From: Verrucomicrobiales bacterium
GTDB lineage: Bacteria; Verrucomicrobiota; Verrucomicrobiia; Limisphaerales; J093
DNA: 64,000 nt
Direction: 5' to 3'
NCBI GenBank assembly: GCA_024233215.1
Contig: JACKPW010000023.1
Location: 30,752 to 94,751, forward strand
Part shown: one piece after another, positions 26,508-35,172 of the stretch
Position numbering within the stretch: position 1 is the stretch's first letter
Layout of the letters: each line of letters opens with the position of its first letter
Position numbers and translations under genes: made by a program
Notes under the pieces: model-generated
What the model saw: only the letters and a program-made list of their open reading frames with translations
Told to the model about the DNA's origin: nothing
Databases searched by the model: none

Positions 26508-26562
26508 ATGAACAAACTGTAATTTGCTGTCGCGGGAGTTGTTCATGTTCCGGGGGTCTGAT
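26508..26562 (+). promoter_or_regulatory. Shared 55-bp upstream element, copy 2 (before the DUF4405 operon)
   Basis: The blocks ATGAACAAACTGT (26508-26520) and GGGGTCTGAT (26553-26562) are separated by exactly 32 bases, as in copy 1 at 24084. It ends 78 bp before the ATG of the DUF4405 gene. In this copy the short frame is only MNKL followed by a stop, so a conserved leader peptide is unlikely. A DNA or RNA element fits better. Confidence 0.5.
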
Positions 26563-26640
26563 CTTCCGGAAGGGCGCAGCAGATCGCGCCCGGCCTAAAG
26601 ACAAGATCCCGACCACGACAACGACCCATTGAAGAAGCGT

Positions 26641-27582
26641 ATGAATCCGAGCAAACCCTCCCTCCGCATCCGGGCCTTCACCGCCGTGTTGATCGCCATG
26701 ACTTTCCTGGCTCTCGCGGTCAGCGGAGTGATCCTGTTTCTGTCTCCGCCCGGCCGCGTTGCCAACTGGAGTGACTGGCGCATGCTCAGCCTCACCAAGC
26801 ACGATTGGACCGGGTTGCATGTCTGGTTCAGCCTCATCTTCCTGATCACGGCCGGATGCCATATCCTGTTCAATTCCCGACCGCTGCTGAATTACTTCAA
26901 GGACCGGCTCACGCGGCGGGTGGGGTTCCGGCGCGAATGGGTCCTGGCGTTTGGGGTTTGCGGCCTGGTGTTCGTGGGTGTGCGTGCCGGTTTGCCGCCG
27001 TTCTCCTCGTTTCTTGACTTCAACGAGACCGTGAAGCGCAGTTGGGAGGATCCGCGCGGCGTGGCTCCGATCCCGCACGCCGAGTTGCTGGCGCTGGGTG
27101 AACTGGCCGCGAAGGCGGAGGTTCCGCTGGAAATGGCCCTGACCCGCCTGGAGGCGAACGGAGTCAAGGGCGCCACCGCGGAGATCGTTGTCGCGGAACT
27201 GGCGGCCGCGAACGACCTTTCGGCACAGCGCGTCTATGAGATCCTCCAGGGTGTGAACGCATCGGGGCGTGGGGGTGGCGGACGCGGCCCCGGTGCGGGC
27301 GCCGGCAAGTCGAGTGCAGGCCGGAGTGAGGAGGCGGGGCATGGTCCCGGGGGCGGCAACGGTGGCGGCAACGGCGGCTGGGGCGGCGGCGGTGGGCCCG
27401 GTCGGATGACCCTGACGGAATTCTGCGCCTCGCGGGACATCGACGTGAAGGTGGCGCAGGAGCGGCTGGAGGCGAAGGGCATCAAACCGGCGCCGGGTCG
27501 CACTTTGCGCGATATCGCAGTGGACAATGGCTACGAGCGACCTTACGAAGTGCTGGACATCATCGAAGGCAAGGCGAAATGA
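26641..27582 (+). CDS. DUF4405-domain membrane protein with duplicated C-terminal helical motif
   Basis: The start at the ATG at 26641 (MNPSKPSLRIRAF) gives 313 residues; an in-frame TTG at 26629 is an alternative. There are three membrane helices at about 7-31, 53-75 and 93-112. HDWTGLHVWFS and CHILFN carry the histidines expected of the DUF4405 cytochrome b-like fold, which may bind haem. DUF4405 proteins have been linked to extracytoplasmic, flavin-based electron transfer. A soluble part holds two copies of a short helical motif (about 145-200 and 255-310: ALTRLEANGVKG and AQERLEAKGIKP) around a Gly-rich linker of about 50 residues. It is the first gene of a five-gene operon and overlaps the next by ATGA. 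Confidence 0.8.
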   Translation: MNPSKPSLRIRAFTAVLIAMTFLALAVSGVILFLSPPGRVANWSDWRMLSLTKHDWTGLHVWFSLIFLITAGCHILFNSRPLLNYFKDRLTRRVGFRREWVLAFGVCGLVFVGVRAGLPPFSSFLDFNETVKRSWEDPRGVAPIPHAELLALGELAAKAEVPLEMALTRLEANGVKGATAEIVVAELAAANDLSAQRVYEILQGVNASGRGGGGRGPGAGAGKSSAGRSEEAGHGPGGGNGGGNGGWGGGGGPGRMTLTEFCASRDIDVKVAQERLEAKGIKPAPGRTLRDIAVDNGYERPYEVLDIIEGKAK

Positions 27583-28352
27583 AGACCCTGGTTGCCCGGT
27601 TGGAATTGGATCATTGCCCGGTGCGGGGGCATCCCCGTGCCCGGGCCTTTACCCTCATCGAACTGCTCGTGGTGCTGGGCATCATCGGCATCCTGGCCGC
27701 GCTGCTGCTGCCTGCCTTGAGCCGGGCGAAGGAGAAGGCCCGGGCCATCAAGTGCGTCAACAGCCTCAAGCAGATCGGTCTCGGCATCATGTATTACGTC
27801 GATGACTACGCCTATTATCCCCCCGGCCGGCAGGCGGGTGTCACCCAGTGGGATCTCTGGGTGGGAACGTATCTGGGCGGCGCCGCCGATCCCCTGACCC
27901 CGGAGGCGCGCACCCAGCTGTTCATGTGTCCCTCCGCCACCCGACGCAACACCGGTACGGTGTTGAACTACTCGGCCAATCCCAACGTGTTCAAGGAAGT
28001 GACGGCGACGGTGGGCGCGCTTCGAGCCGACGCGCTTCGGAGGCCCACGGAAACCCTGATGGTGGCCGATGCCATCCAGTACGCGGCGGACGGGAGTTCG
28101 CACGCGATCCTGTGGGGGGTCCTCGGCAGCAACGGTTCCGCCCTGTACTGGAACAACGGCACGCCGGCCACCGCGGACGCGCCGATTCCGGTCGGCGAAG
28201 ACCGGGATGACCTCTATGACGTGATGGACTCCGCCGGTTCGAACCTGCGATACCGGCACGCCGAACGGGTGAACCCACTGATGGCGGACGGGCATGTGGA
28301 AAGCCTGGCCAAGGGGTCAGTGCGGGACCGGCACGTCTATACGGCCTACTAA
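27579..28352 (+). CDS. Pseudopilin-like protein with prepilin N-terminal domain
   Basis: This 257-residue protein has a long basic leader and the prepilin motif FTLIELLVVLGIIGIL preceded by RARA. The residue before the cut is thus Ala, not the usual Gly, which prepilin peptidases sometimes accept. It then has the family segment AKEKARAIKCVNSLKQIGLG and the C-terminal MADGHVESLAKG motif. The protein should anchor in the inner membrane and face the periplasm. It overlaps the DUF4405 gene by four bases and is followed after 23 bp by the glycosidase-glycosyltransferase fusion, so it belongs to the same transcript. Its position in an export-type operon is unusual for a stray pseudopilin. Confidence 0.9.
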   Translation: MKTLVARLELDHCPVRGHPRARAFTLIELLVVLGIIGILAALLLPALSRAKEKARAIKCVNSLKQIGLGIMYYVDDYAYYPPGRQAGVTQWDLWVGTYLGGAADPLTPEARTQLFMCPSATRRNTGTVLNYSANPNVFKEVTATVGALRADALRRPTETLMVADAIQYAADGSSHAILWGVLGSNGSALYWNNGTPATADAPIPVGEDRDDLYDVMDSAGSNLRYRHAERVNPLMADGHVESLAKGSVRDRHVYTAY

Positions 28353-28375
28353 CGTGCCCCGGATCCCAGCCTGAC

Positions 28376-30964
28376 ATGAGTTCCGCCCCTCCACCCAATC
28401 CGATCAAACCCTGTTCGGTCGACTCCATCGGGCTGGCTTCGGCCGGGGATTGTGTGCCTGCGGCCCCGGCTTGCGTCGAAGCGCGTCCGAGGGTCAACGG
28501 TCGGTTCCTCTCGGTGAACGGAAGCCGTTTCCGGGTCAAGGGGGTCACGTATGGTACGTTCCGGCCGAATGCCGACGGCGAGCCGTATCCCGGCCGCGCG
28601 GTGGTGCGGGACGACTTCGGTCAAATGCGCGAGTGCGGGGTGAACACGGTGCGACTCTACACCCCGCCTCCCGACTGGCTGGCGGACGAGGCCGCCCGCG
28701 CCGGTCTCTACCTGTTCGCGGATCTCTGCTGGGGACCGCGTCGGTGTGATCTCGATCGACCCGAGCGTCTGCAGGCGATGTACGAATGGACGCGCTCGCA
28801 CAGCCGGCGCCTGGCCGGGCATCCCGCGATGCTGCTCCATTCCATTGGCAACGAGATCCCGCCATTGATCGTGCGCTGGTATGGCAAGGCACGGGTGGAG
28901 GAGTTCCTGCGTCGCCTGCACGACATTGTCCGGGAGGAAGCGCCCGAGGCCCTGATCACCTATGTGAATCATCCGCCGACGGAGTACCTGACCCTGCCGT
29001 TCCTGGATGTGGATGCGCACAACATCTACCTCGAGCGCGAGCCGGATCTGCGGGCCTATCTGGCACGGCTGCAGTCGCTGGCCCACGAAAAGCCGGTCCT
29101 GCTGGCCGAGGTGGGGCTCGATTCCCGCAAGCATGGGGAGGCGGCACAGGCGCGGTTTCTTGACTGGCAGATACGCGCGGCCTTCGAGAAGGGGATGTGC
29201 GGGGTCACGGTGTACGGCTGGACCGATGAGTGGAGCATCTTCAATTCGGACATCGAAGGCTGGGCATTCGGAATTACCGATGCGCAGCGTCGGCCCAAGG
29301 CGGCGCTGGCGGCGGTGCGGCGCATTTACTCGGGGGACTTGTACGCGGTCCGCACGAAGCCCTGGCCGATGGTTTCTGTGGTGGTGTGCTGTTACAACGC
29401 AGCGGCGACACTGGACGAGTGCCTGCGTTCCCTGGGACGACTCGCCTACCCGCGCCATGAGGTCATCGTGGTGGATGATGGTTCCACGGACGCCACGCAC
29501 CAAATCGCAGCAAAACACGAGGTCCGTTGCCTCCGCACGCCCAACGGCGGCCTCAGCCGGGCACGCAATCTGGGGATCGAGGCGGCGCGCGGGGAGATTG
29601 TCGCGTTCATTGACAGTGACGCTCATGCGGATCCGGACTGGCTGTATTACCTGGTGTGTGCCTTGGAGGAACACGGGGCCCAGGCGGTGGGGGGGCCGAA
29701 CCTCTCACCCGCGGGGGATGGTTTCATGGCCCAGTGTGTGGACCAGGCGCCGGGCAATCCGACGGCCGTGCTGGTGGACGACGAGCGTGCCGAGCACATA
29801 CCCGGGTGCAACATGGCCTTTCGCAAGGAGGCCTTCACGATCGCCGGGGCTTTCGACGCGCAGCATCGTGCCGCCGGTGACGACGTGGATTTGTGCTGGC
29901 GGTTGCTGGTGGCGGGCCAGCGGATTGTCTATCACGCGAGCGCCCTGGTCTGGCACCACCGGCGCCCGACAATGCGCGGTTACCTCAAGCAGCAGGAGGG
30001 GTACGGGTATGCGGAGGCCCATCTGCAGCAGCGTTATCCGGGCCGGTTCAACTTCTTCGGTTACCCGGTGTGGGAGGGTGGCGTGTATGACAGCGTGCAC
30101 TCGCACCTGCGCCAGCAGGGGTTGCCCTTCGTGTTTCGTCCGAGGCTTTACCGGGGGCAGTTCTGCGGGGCCCAGTTCCAGACCCTCTACCAGCCGTTTC
30201 TCACGTGGTGGTTCCAGATCTTCTCCACGACGGAATGGGTGGGGCTGACCGCGTGCGTCCTCCTGTCGGGCCTGCTCTCCGTGTGGTGGGGACCGGCCTG
30301 GCTGGGCTGGGGAATGTCGGGACTCGCGGGTCTGATGGCCGTGCTGTCCGTTGCCGTGGCGTTGCTGGCCGGTTGGCGGGGGGTTCAAATGAAACACTGG
30401 ACGGGGTGGAATCGCTGGCGTGGACTGGCGGTGGTGAGTCTGCTGCACATCCTGCAACCGCTGGCGCGGTGGCGGGGGCGGGTCCGGGGGTGGTGGGTCC
30501 TGCGCCGGCATCGCTGGGCCTTCCCGGAATCCGACCTCCTGGAGGGGGATCTCGTGAAGCGGGAGATCTGGTTGCGGCGGATGCTCGGCCACATGAAATC
30601 GTGCGGCTGGCTGGCCCGTCCGTGCAGCGAGTGGGATGAAGCCGACATCGAGGTGCCGGGGCCCGGCCCCTACACGCTGAAGCTGTGCTCGGTCTATGAG
30701 GAGGACCTGCAGCGGGGGTTGCACCAGGTTCGTTACCGGGTGACCGCCCGGGTGAAGCCGCACGCGCCGGTGCTGGTGGCAGGCATCATGGGGTTGCTCA
30801 TCGCGATGACGCAGGTGCTCTACCTCGCCCCGCTGGCATTGCCCCTGGTCTTCGTGCTCCGGCATTATGTGCGTGCCCGGAACGTCATGATCCAGGCGGT
30901 TTCCCAAATGGCTCAGGACTGTGGCTGGCCCATTGGCATGCCCAAGGCAAAGAAGTACCACTGA
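28376..30964 (+). CDS. Fusion of a clan-A glycoside hydrolase domain with a family 2 glycosyltransferase
   Basis: This 862-residue protein has two catalytic parts. Residues about 40-318 look like a GH2/GH5-type TIM barrel (FRVKGVTYGTFRPN, then HSIGNE with acid/base Glu 160, and VLLAEVG with nucleophile Glu 245). Residues about 331-560 form a GT2 glycosyltransferase (MVSVVVCCYNAAATL, VDDGSTD, FIDSDA with the DXD at 413-415, and GDDVDLCWRL with the catalytic-base region near 501). Membrane helices follow at about 615-680 and 800-835. It probably makes or trims a surface glycan at the inner membrane. It lies in an operon with an ABC exporter, whose start overlaps its stop (TGATG), which suggests that its product is exported by that transporter. 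Confidence 0.85.
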   Translation: MSSAPPPNPIKPCSVDSIGLASAGDCVPAAPACVEARPRVNGRFLSVNGSRFRVKGVTYGTFRPNADGEPYPGRAVVRDDFGQMRECGVNTVRLYTPPPDWLADEAARAGLYLFADLCWGPRRCDLDRPERLQAMYEWTRSHSRRLAGHPAMLLHSIGNEIPPLIVRWYGKARVEEFLRRLHDIVREEAPEALITYVNHPPTEYLTLPFLDVDAHNIYLEREPDLRAYLARLQSLAHEKPVLLAEVGLDSRKHGEAAQARFLDWQIRAAFEKGMCGVTVYGWTDEWSIFNSDIEGWAFGITDAQRRPKAALAAVRRIYSGDLYAVRTKPWPMVSVVVCCYNAAATLDECLRSLGRLAYPRHEVIVVDDGSTDATHQIAAKHEVRCLRTPNGGLSRARNLGIEAARGEIVAFIDSDAHADPDWLYYLVCALEEHGAQAVGGPNLSPAGDGFMAQCVDQAPGNPTAVLVDDERAEHIPGCNMAFRKEAFTIAGAFDAQHRAAGDDVDLCWRLLVAGQRIVYHASALVWHHRRPTMRGYLKQQEGYGYAEAHLQQRYPGRFNFFGYPVWEGGVYDSVHSHLRQQGLPFVFRPRLYRGQFCGAQFQTLYQPFLTWWFQIFSTTEWVGLTACVLLSGLLSVWWGPAWLGWGMSGLAGLMAVLSVAVALLAGWRGVQMKHWTGWNRWRGLAVVSLLHILQPLARWRGRVRGWWVLRRHRWAFPESDLLEGDLVKREIWLRRMLGHMKSCGWLARPCSEWDEADIEVPGPGPYTLKLCSVYEEDLQRGLHQVRYRVTARVKPHAPVLVAGIMGLLIAMTQVLYLAPLALPLVFVLRHYVRARNVMIQAVSQMAQDCGWPIGMPKAKKYH

Positions 30965-32793
30965 TGATGCTGCGACGCCTGCGTTCCTACTGGCAACCCG
31001 CCCGCAACGAGACCCTTGCCGGCGGTGCGATCCTGGTGCTCGCCACGGCGGTGGACCTGTTGCAGCCGTGGCCCATCAAGTGGCTGGTCGACTACGTGTT
31101 CGGGGGGCTCACGCCCCCCGCCTGGCTGACCTCGATATGGCCGGTGTTCGCGACCGGGGATCGCGCGGGAGGGATCCTCGCGGTGTGCGGCTCGATTCTC
31201 GCGTTGGCGGTGGTGTACCGGGTCGGGATTACGCTCGGCCATTTCTTCCTGATCCGGGCAGGCGCCCGCATGGTCCAGCAACTGCGTTGTCATGCCTGTG
31301 ACCAGTTGCACCGCCTGTCCCTCGCCTACCACGACCGCACCAAGGTGGGGGACTCCCTCTACCGGGTCGCCTATGATGCCCATGCCGCGCAAACCCTCCT
31401 GAACGGCGCCCTGGTTCCGATCGTCACCGGTGCCTTGATCATGTTGGGAGCGGCGGTCGTGATGGTGCAGATGAACTGGCGGCTGACCCTCGTCACCCTG
31501 GCGGTCACCCCGGTGTTCTTCCTGATCATCCGCGGATTTGGCAGCCGGATTGACGAACAGTCGCGGCGCTATCATGAGAACGAGAGCGCGCTGGTTTCGA
31601 CCGTGCAGGAATCGCTCTCCTCGATCCGGGCCATTCAGGCATTCACTTTGGAACCGGAAACCCGCCAGCGGTTCCAGACGCAATCCGAACGCAGCCTCGA
31701 TGCCAATCAGCGGATGACCCGGACGCAACTGGTGTATTCCGCCTGCGCCGGACTCACGGTATCGGTCGGGACCGCCGCCGTGGTCTGGGTGGCCGGCCAC
31801 CAGGTGATGCACGGCGGTTTGTCGGTTGGCGACATCCTGGTCTTCCTGGCCTATCTCGGGATGCTTTACCAGCCGATGAACACGTTCAGCCAGAGTGCCA
31901 GCGTGATCCAGTCGGCCGGGGCCCAGTTGCGGCGGGTGTTCGAGGTGGTCGATGCCGTGCCGGACATTGTCGACCGTCCGAATGCCACCCGGCTGCCGGC
32001 GGTGCAGGGGGAGGTCGAGTTCCGTGGGGTCTCGTTCCGCTACGACCCGGAGAGCCCGGTGTTACGGGCCATCGATCTGCGGGTGGACCCGGGGCGGGTG
32101 GTGGCGGTTGTCGGGCGGACCGGGGCGGGCAAGACGACGATGGCCAGCCTGCTGTTGCGGTTCTACGATCCGACGGATGGCGCGTTGCTGTTGGACGGCC
32201 ATGATCTGCGGGATTTGCAGCTCGCTTGGTTGCGGAGGCAGGTCAGCGTGGTGTTGCAGGATCCGATTCTCTTTGCCGCCACGGTGGGCGAGAACATCGC
32301 CTATGGCCGTCCCGGCGCGAAGCCGGAGGAGATCGAGGAAGCCGCCCGTCGCGCGCAGGCGGATGAGTTCATTCGGGCCCTGCCGCAGGGCTATGACACG
32401 TTGTTGGGGGAACGGGGCGTCAACCTGTCGGGGGGCCAGCGACAACGCCTCTCGATCGCCCGCGCGTTCCTCAAGGATGCGCCGATCCTGATTCTTGACG
32501 AGCCCACTTCCGCCCTCGACGCGCACACCGAGCAGGCACTGCTGGCCTGTCTCCGGCAGCTCATGCATGGACGGACCACCTTCATCATTGCGCACCGGCT
32601 CTCAACGGTGCGGCACGCCCACCAGATTGTCGTGTTGGACCAGGGCCGGATCGTCGAATCCGGCACCCACGACGAACTGACCCGGGGAGAGACCCTTTAC
32701 CGCCGGATGTACGAAGCCCAGTGGGCCGAACCCCAAACCCGCTCGGTCGCCAGTTCCCCGAAGCGAACCGCCACCTTGGATTCATCTGAATGA
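30964..32793 (+). CDS. ABC transporter, fused permease and ATPase (MsbA-like exporter)
   Basis: This 609-residue half-transporter has an N-terminal six-helix membrane domain (about 15-330) and a C-terminal nucleotide-binding domain. The ATPase shows Walker A GRTGAGKTT near 380, the Q-loop VVLQDP, the signature NLSGGQRQR near 488, Walker B ILILDEPTSALD near 507 and the H-loop IIAHRLS. It works as a homodimer and exports a lipid- or glycan-type substrate. Because it sits in a tight operon with a glycosyltransferase fusion, a glycolipid or polysaccharide is the likely cargo (inference). The stop overlaps the next start by ATGA. Confidence 0.93.
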   Translation: MMLRRLRSYWQPARNETLAGGAILVLATAVDLLQPWPIKWLVDYVFGGLTPPAWLTSIWPVFATGDRAGGILAVCGSILALAVVYRVGITLGHFFLIRAGARMVQQLRCHACDQLHRLSLAYHDRTKVGDSLYRVAYDAHAAQTLLNGALVPIVTGALIMLGAAVVMVQMNWRLTLVTLAVTPVFFLIIRGFGSRIDEQSRRYHENESALVSTVQESLSSIRAIQAFTLEPETRQRFQTQSERSLDANQRMTRTQLVYSACAGLTVSVGTAAVVWVAGHQVMHGGLSVGDILVFLAYLGMLYQPMNTFSQSASVIQSAGAQLRRVFEVVDAVPDIVDRPNATRLPAVQGEVEFRGVSFRYDPESPVLRAIDLRVDPGRVVAVVGRTGAGKTTMASLLLRFYDPTDGALLLDGHDLRDLQLAWLRRQVSVVLQDPILFAATVGENIAYGRPGAKPEEIEEAARRAQADEFIRALPQGYDTLLGERGVNLSGGQRQRLSIARAFLKDAPILILDEPTSALDAHTEQALLACLRQLMHGRTTFIIAHRLSTVRHAHQIVVLDQGRIVESGTHDELTRGETLYRRMYEAQWAEPQTRSVASSPKRTATLDSSE

Positions 32794-34784
32794 ACCCGCC
32801 GAAAGCAACTCCCATGACCTGCCCACGCTCGAACGATTCCCCGCTGCCCCTGACCCGCCTGCCTCTGTTGGTCGCTCTGGCCGGGCTGGCCCTTCCCTGG
32901 AACCCGGTTTGGGCCGGACCGATTGTGACCCGGGTTGCGGACCTCAACCCCGGTGCCGCCGGCTCCTTCCCGGAGCAGATGACCGTGCTCGGGGATCTCT
33001 GGTTCTTCAGCGCCTATACCCCGGAGACCGGCCGGGAGCTGTGGAGGTTCGACGGTGCGACCGTCACACTGGTCAAGGACATCAATGACACCTCGGTGAC
33101 CGGGGCCGGCGGCGTCCTTCTGGGGAACGACTCCGATCCGTCCGGGCTGACGGAATTCAACGGGGCGCTCTACTTCTCGGCCTTTGATCCCCGGCGGGGT
33201 GGCGAACTGTGGCGCACGGACGGCAATTCCTGCGAGCGCGTGGCGGACCTCAACCCGGATGCCGACGACACTCTCAAGACCAGTCCTGCCAGCTCCTGGC
33301 CTCAGGAGTTTGCCGTGCTGGGCGACCGTTTGTATTTCAGTGCCACGAGCGGGAGTCCTGCGTCCAACTATGAACTCTGGCAATACGACGGCACGGCCGT
33401 CGGGCAGGTGGCCAACATCCACCCGGACACGGGTTCGGACCACAGTGCCTACCCGCACGCCCTTAGCCCGCTGGCCGGGACACTCCTGTTTTCAGCCGAC
33501 GACGGGGTCAATGGCTACGAACTCTGGAAGCACACCGGGGACGAGACCGTCCTGCTGTCGAACATCAATCCGGGCGGCGCCACCAGCAGTTCCTTTCCGA
33601 AGTACCTCACGGCCTTCCAGGAAGCGCTCTATTTCCAGGCCTATCAGGCGGACACCGGTTTCGAGCTCTGGACGACGGACGGCGGGACCGCGGTTCTGGT
33701 GGACGACCTGGTGGTCGGAAGCGGCAGTGCCTACCCGGACAACCTGGTGGTCTTCGACAACGCCCTCTGCTTTCGGGCCCGTGGAGTGGACGTGGGGTAC
33801 GAGTTGTGGCGCTGCGACGGGGTCACGGTCACGCTTGCGGCCGACATCAACCCGACCGGCGACGCCCATCCGAAAGGACTGACGGTGTTTCAGGACAGAC
33901 TGTATTTCGGTGCCACGGACGGGATCCACGGGTGGGAACTTTGGAGTTATGACGGGACCACAGCTTCGATGGTGGTGGACCTGAACCCGGCCGGGGACGC
34001 GTTCCCGGAGCAATTGACGGTGGTCAATGGCGTGCTGTACTTCGTGGCCACGACTCCCGGGGACGGCTACGAGATCTGGCGTTACGACGGGGTCGAGACC
34101 ACCCGGGCCACAAACATCAACCCTGGCCCCGGCGATGCGTTTCCGCGTGAACTGGCCGGATTTGGCGGACGGTTGTGTTTCAGCGCGACCGACGATGGCG
34201 TGTCGAATTGGGAACTCTGGATCCTGACCGAACCCGGGGCGGGCGTTCTGGAGGTTGAACCGGCCGAGGATCTGTTGGCGGCGGGGATTGCCGGAGGCCC
34301 CTTCGCCCCGGTCTCGATGGACTACACGTTGCGCAACAGCGGGGGTGCGACCCTGGAGTGGACGGCCGCGAGGACGGTCGCGTGGCTGGATCTGAGTGCG
34401 GGGGAAGGCAGTCTGGCGCCCGGAGAAAGCATCGTGGTGACAGTGTCGGTCAACGCCACGGCAGGGGACCTGGCGGCGGGGGAATACCGTGACACGGTGA
34501 GTTTCCTGAACCCTGGCCCCGGCGAGGTGGGGGTCGTCCGGAACATCCGTCTGACCGTGAGCCCAATCGCCATCTCCCTGGTCTACGACAAGGCGAGCGG
34601 CCAGGCGCAAATCACCGTGCAGGGAGCGGCCGGACGCGAATATGCGATCGAGGCCTCCGATACACTCCGCGACTGGACGGAGATCGCCGCGGGGGCTGCG
34701 GCGGCAGACGGCGCGTTCCGTCACGAGGATGCAGTGGGAGACTCCCGCTCGTATCGCTTCTACCGAGGGCGGCCGGTCCGGTAG
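32790..34784 (+). CDS. Secreted ELW-repeat beta-propeller-like protein with BACON-like domain
   Basis: This 664-residue protein has a Sec signal peptide (hydrophobic core at about 25-38, ending VWAGP). It contains nine copies of an ELW-type repeat (RELWRFDG, GELWRTDG, YELWQYDG and so on to WELWILTE), each followed by a DLNP or DINP motif. That pattern suits a beta-propeller. Residues about 488-590 resemble a BACON/Ig-like domain (YTLRNSGGATLEWT, then LAPGESIVVTVSV). The end carries the C-terminal module shared by other secreted proteins here (YAIEASDTLRDWTEI, then YRFYRG). It is the last gene of the five-gene operon, overlapping the ABC transporter gene by four bases, so it is probably made with the exported glycan and binds at the cell surface. 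Confidence 0.82.
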   Translation: MNPPKATPMTCPRSNDSPLPLTRLPLLVALAGLALPWNPVWAGPIVTRVADLNPGAAGSFPEQMTVLGDLWFFSAYTPETGRELWRFDGATVTLVKDINDTSVTGAGGVLLGNDSDPSGLTEFNGALYFSAFDPRRGGELWRTDGNSCERVADLNPDADDTLKTSPASSWPQEFAVLGDRLYFSATSGSPASNYELWQYDGTAVGQVANIHPDTGSDHSAYPHALSPLAGTLLFSADDGVNGYELWKHTGDETVLLSNINPGGATSSSFPKYLTAFQEALYFQAYQADTGFELWTTDGGTAVLVDDLVVGSGSAYPDNLVVFDNALCFRARGVDVGYELWRCDGVTVTLAADINPTGDAHPKGLTVFQDRLYFGATDGIHGWELWSYDGTTASMVVDLNPAGDAFPEQLTVVNGVLYFVATTPGDGYEIWRYDGVETTRATNINPGPGDAFPRELAGFGGRLCFSATDDGVSNWELWILTEPGAGVLEVEPAEDLLAAGIAGGPFAPVSMDYTLRNSGGATLEWTAARTVAWLDLSAGEGSLAPGESIVVTVSVNATAGDLAAGEYRDTVSFLNPGPGEVGVVRNIRLTVSPIAISLVYDKASGQAQITVQGAAGREYAIEASDTLRDWTEIAAGAAAADGAFRHEDAVGDSRSYRFYRGRPVR

Positions 34785-34855
34785 GTGAGTGATTTGCCCA
34801 TCGCTGTTTCGCTCGATCGTGTCTCGCCGCCAACGGAGACAGATGCGGTTCCGGC

Positions 34856-34883
34856 TTGCACTGAGTGCGTATACTTATATAAT
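34856..34883 (+). promoter_or_regulatory. Near-consensus sigma-70 promoter of the 51-residue gene
   Basis: TTGCAC at 34856-34861 and a perfect TATAAT at 34878-34883 are 16 bp apart, in a strikingly AT-rich patch of an otherwise GC-rich window. The next gene starts at 34935, about 45 bp after the expected transcription start. This is the best-looking promoter in the window. Confidence 0.6.
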
Positions 34884-34934
34884 AACAGCTACAAGTGACG
34901 TCATTCTCGTTTCCGCAAGCGCCGTTGTGCTGCC

Positions 34935-35090
34935 ATGAACAACGATGAGATCCACCAGGCCAACTACCTGATTGACCAGCAGCTTCGCCGCTTGGAAAAG
35001 GACTTCCTGGAGCAAGGCGGCCTGCGCGAGGGCATGTTCCAAGCCCGTCTGGCCCACCGCCGCCAGAACCGGTCGCCGTACCCCACCTGA
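34935..35090 (+). CDS. Stand-alone four-helix-bundle suffix domain protein (51 residues)
   Basis: A short frame (MNNDEIHQANYLIDQQLRR, then LEKDFLEQGGLREGMFQARL) matches my recollection of the C-terminal suffix of four-helix-bundle proteins of the S23 type (ANYLLD.QL..LE..F...GG..E....R). Normally this suffix ends a protein of about 200 residues, but the bundle itself is absent upstream. There is a strong promoter and an in-frame ATG, so it may be expressed alone, or be the relic of a deleted gene. The function of the suffix is not known to me. Confidence 0.6.
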   Translation: MNNDEIHQANYLIDQQLRRLEKDFLEQGGLREGMFQARLAHRRQNRSPYPT

Positions 35091-35094
35091 TTGC

Positions 35095-35126
35095 CATTCC
35101 TCCCATGATTCCCATCGCTCCCATCC
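35095..35126. repeat. Short degenerate CCCAT repeat after the suffix gene
   Basis: Three imperfect 10- to 12-base units (ATTCCTCCCATG, ATTCCCATCG, CTCCCATCCG) lie directly after the stop of the 51-residue gene. They may be part of the same inserted segment, since nothing like them occurs elsewhere in the window that I noticed. Confidence 0.35.
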
Positions 35127-35172
35127 GGAGCCCTGCCGCCGGTCATCCCGCCCGTATCACGGACCGCAGGGT

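Noticed and set aside
28230..28262. GGTTCGAACC, as in a tRNA T-arm
   Set aside because: It is inside the pseudopilin gene and no acceptor or anticodon arm can be folded around it. No tRNA gene was found in the window.
28311..28330. AAGGGGTCAGTGCGGGACC resembling the CGGGGTCAG repeat
   Set aside because: It lies inside the pseudopilin coding sequence, matches only 9 bases, and has no inverted partner.
35091..35172. A minus-strand frame with a MGAMGIMGGM-type repeat over the CCCAT repeat
   Set aside because: It is a translation of the short DNA repeat, has no downstream domain and runs antisense to the four-helix suffix gene.
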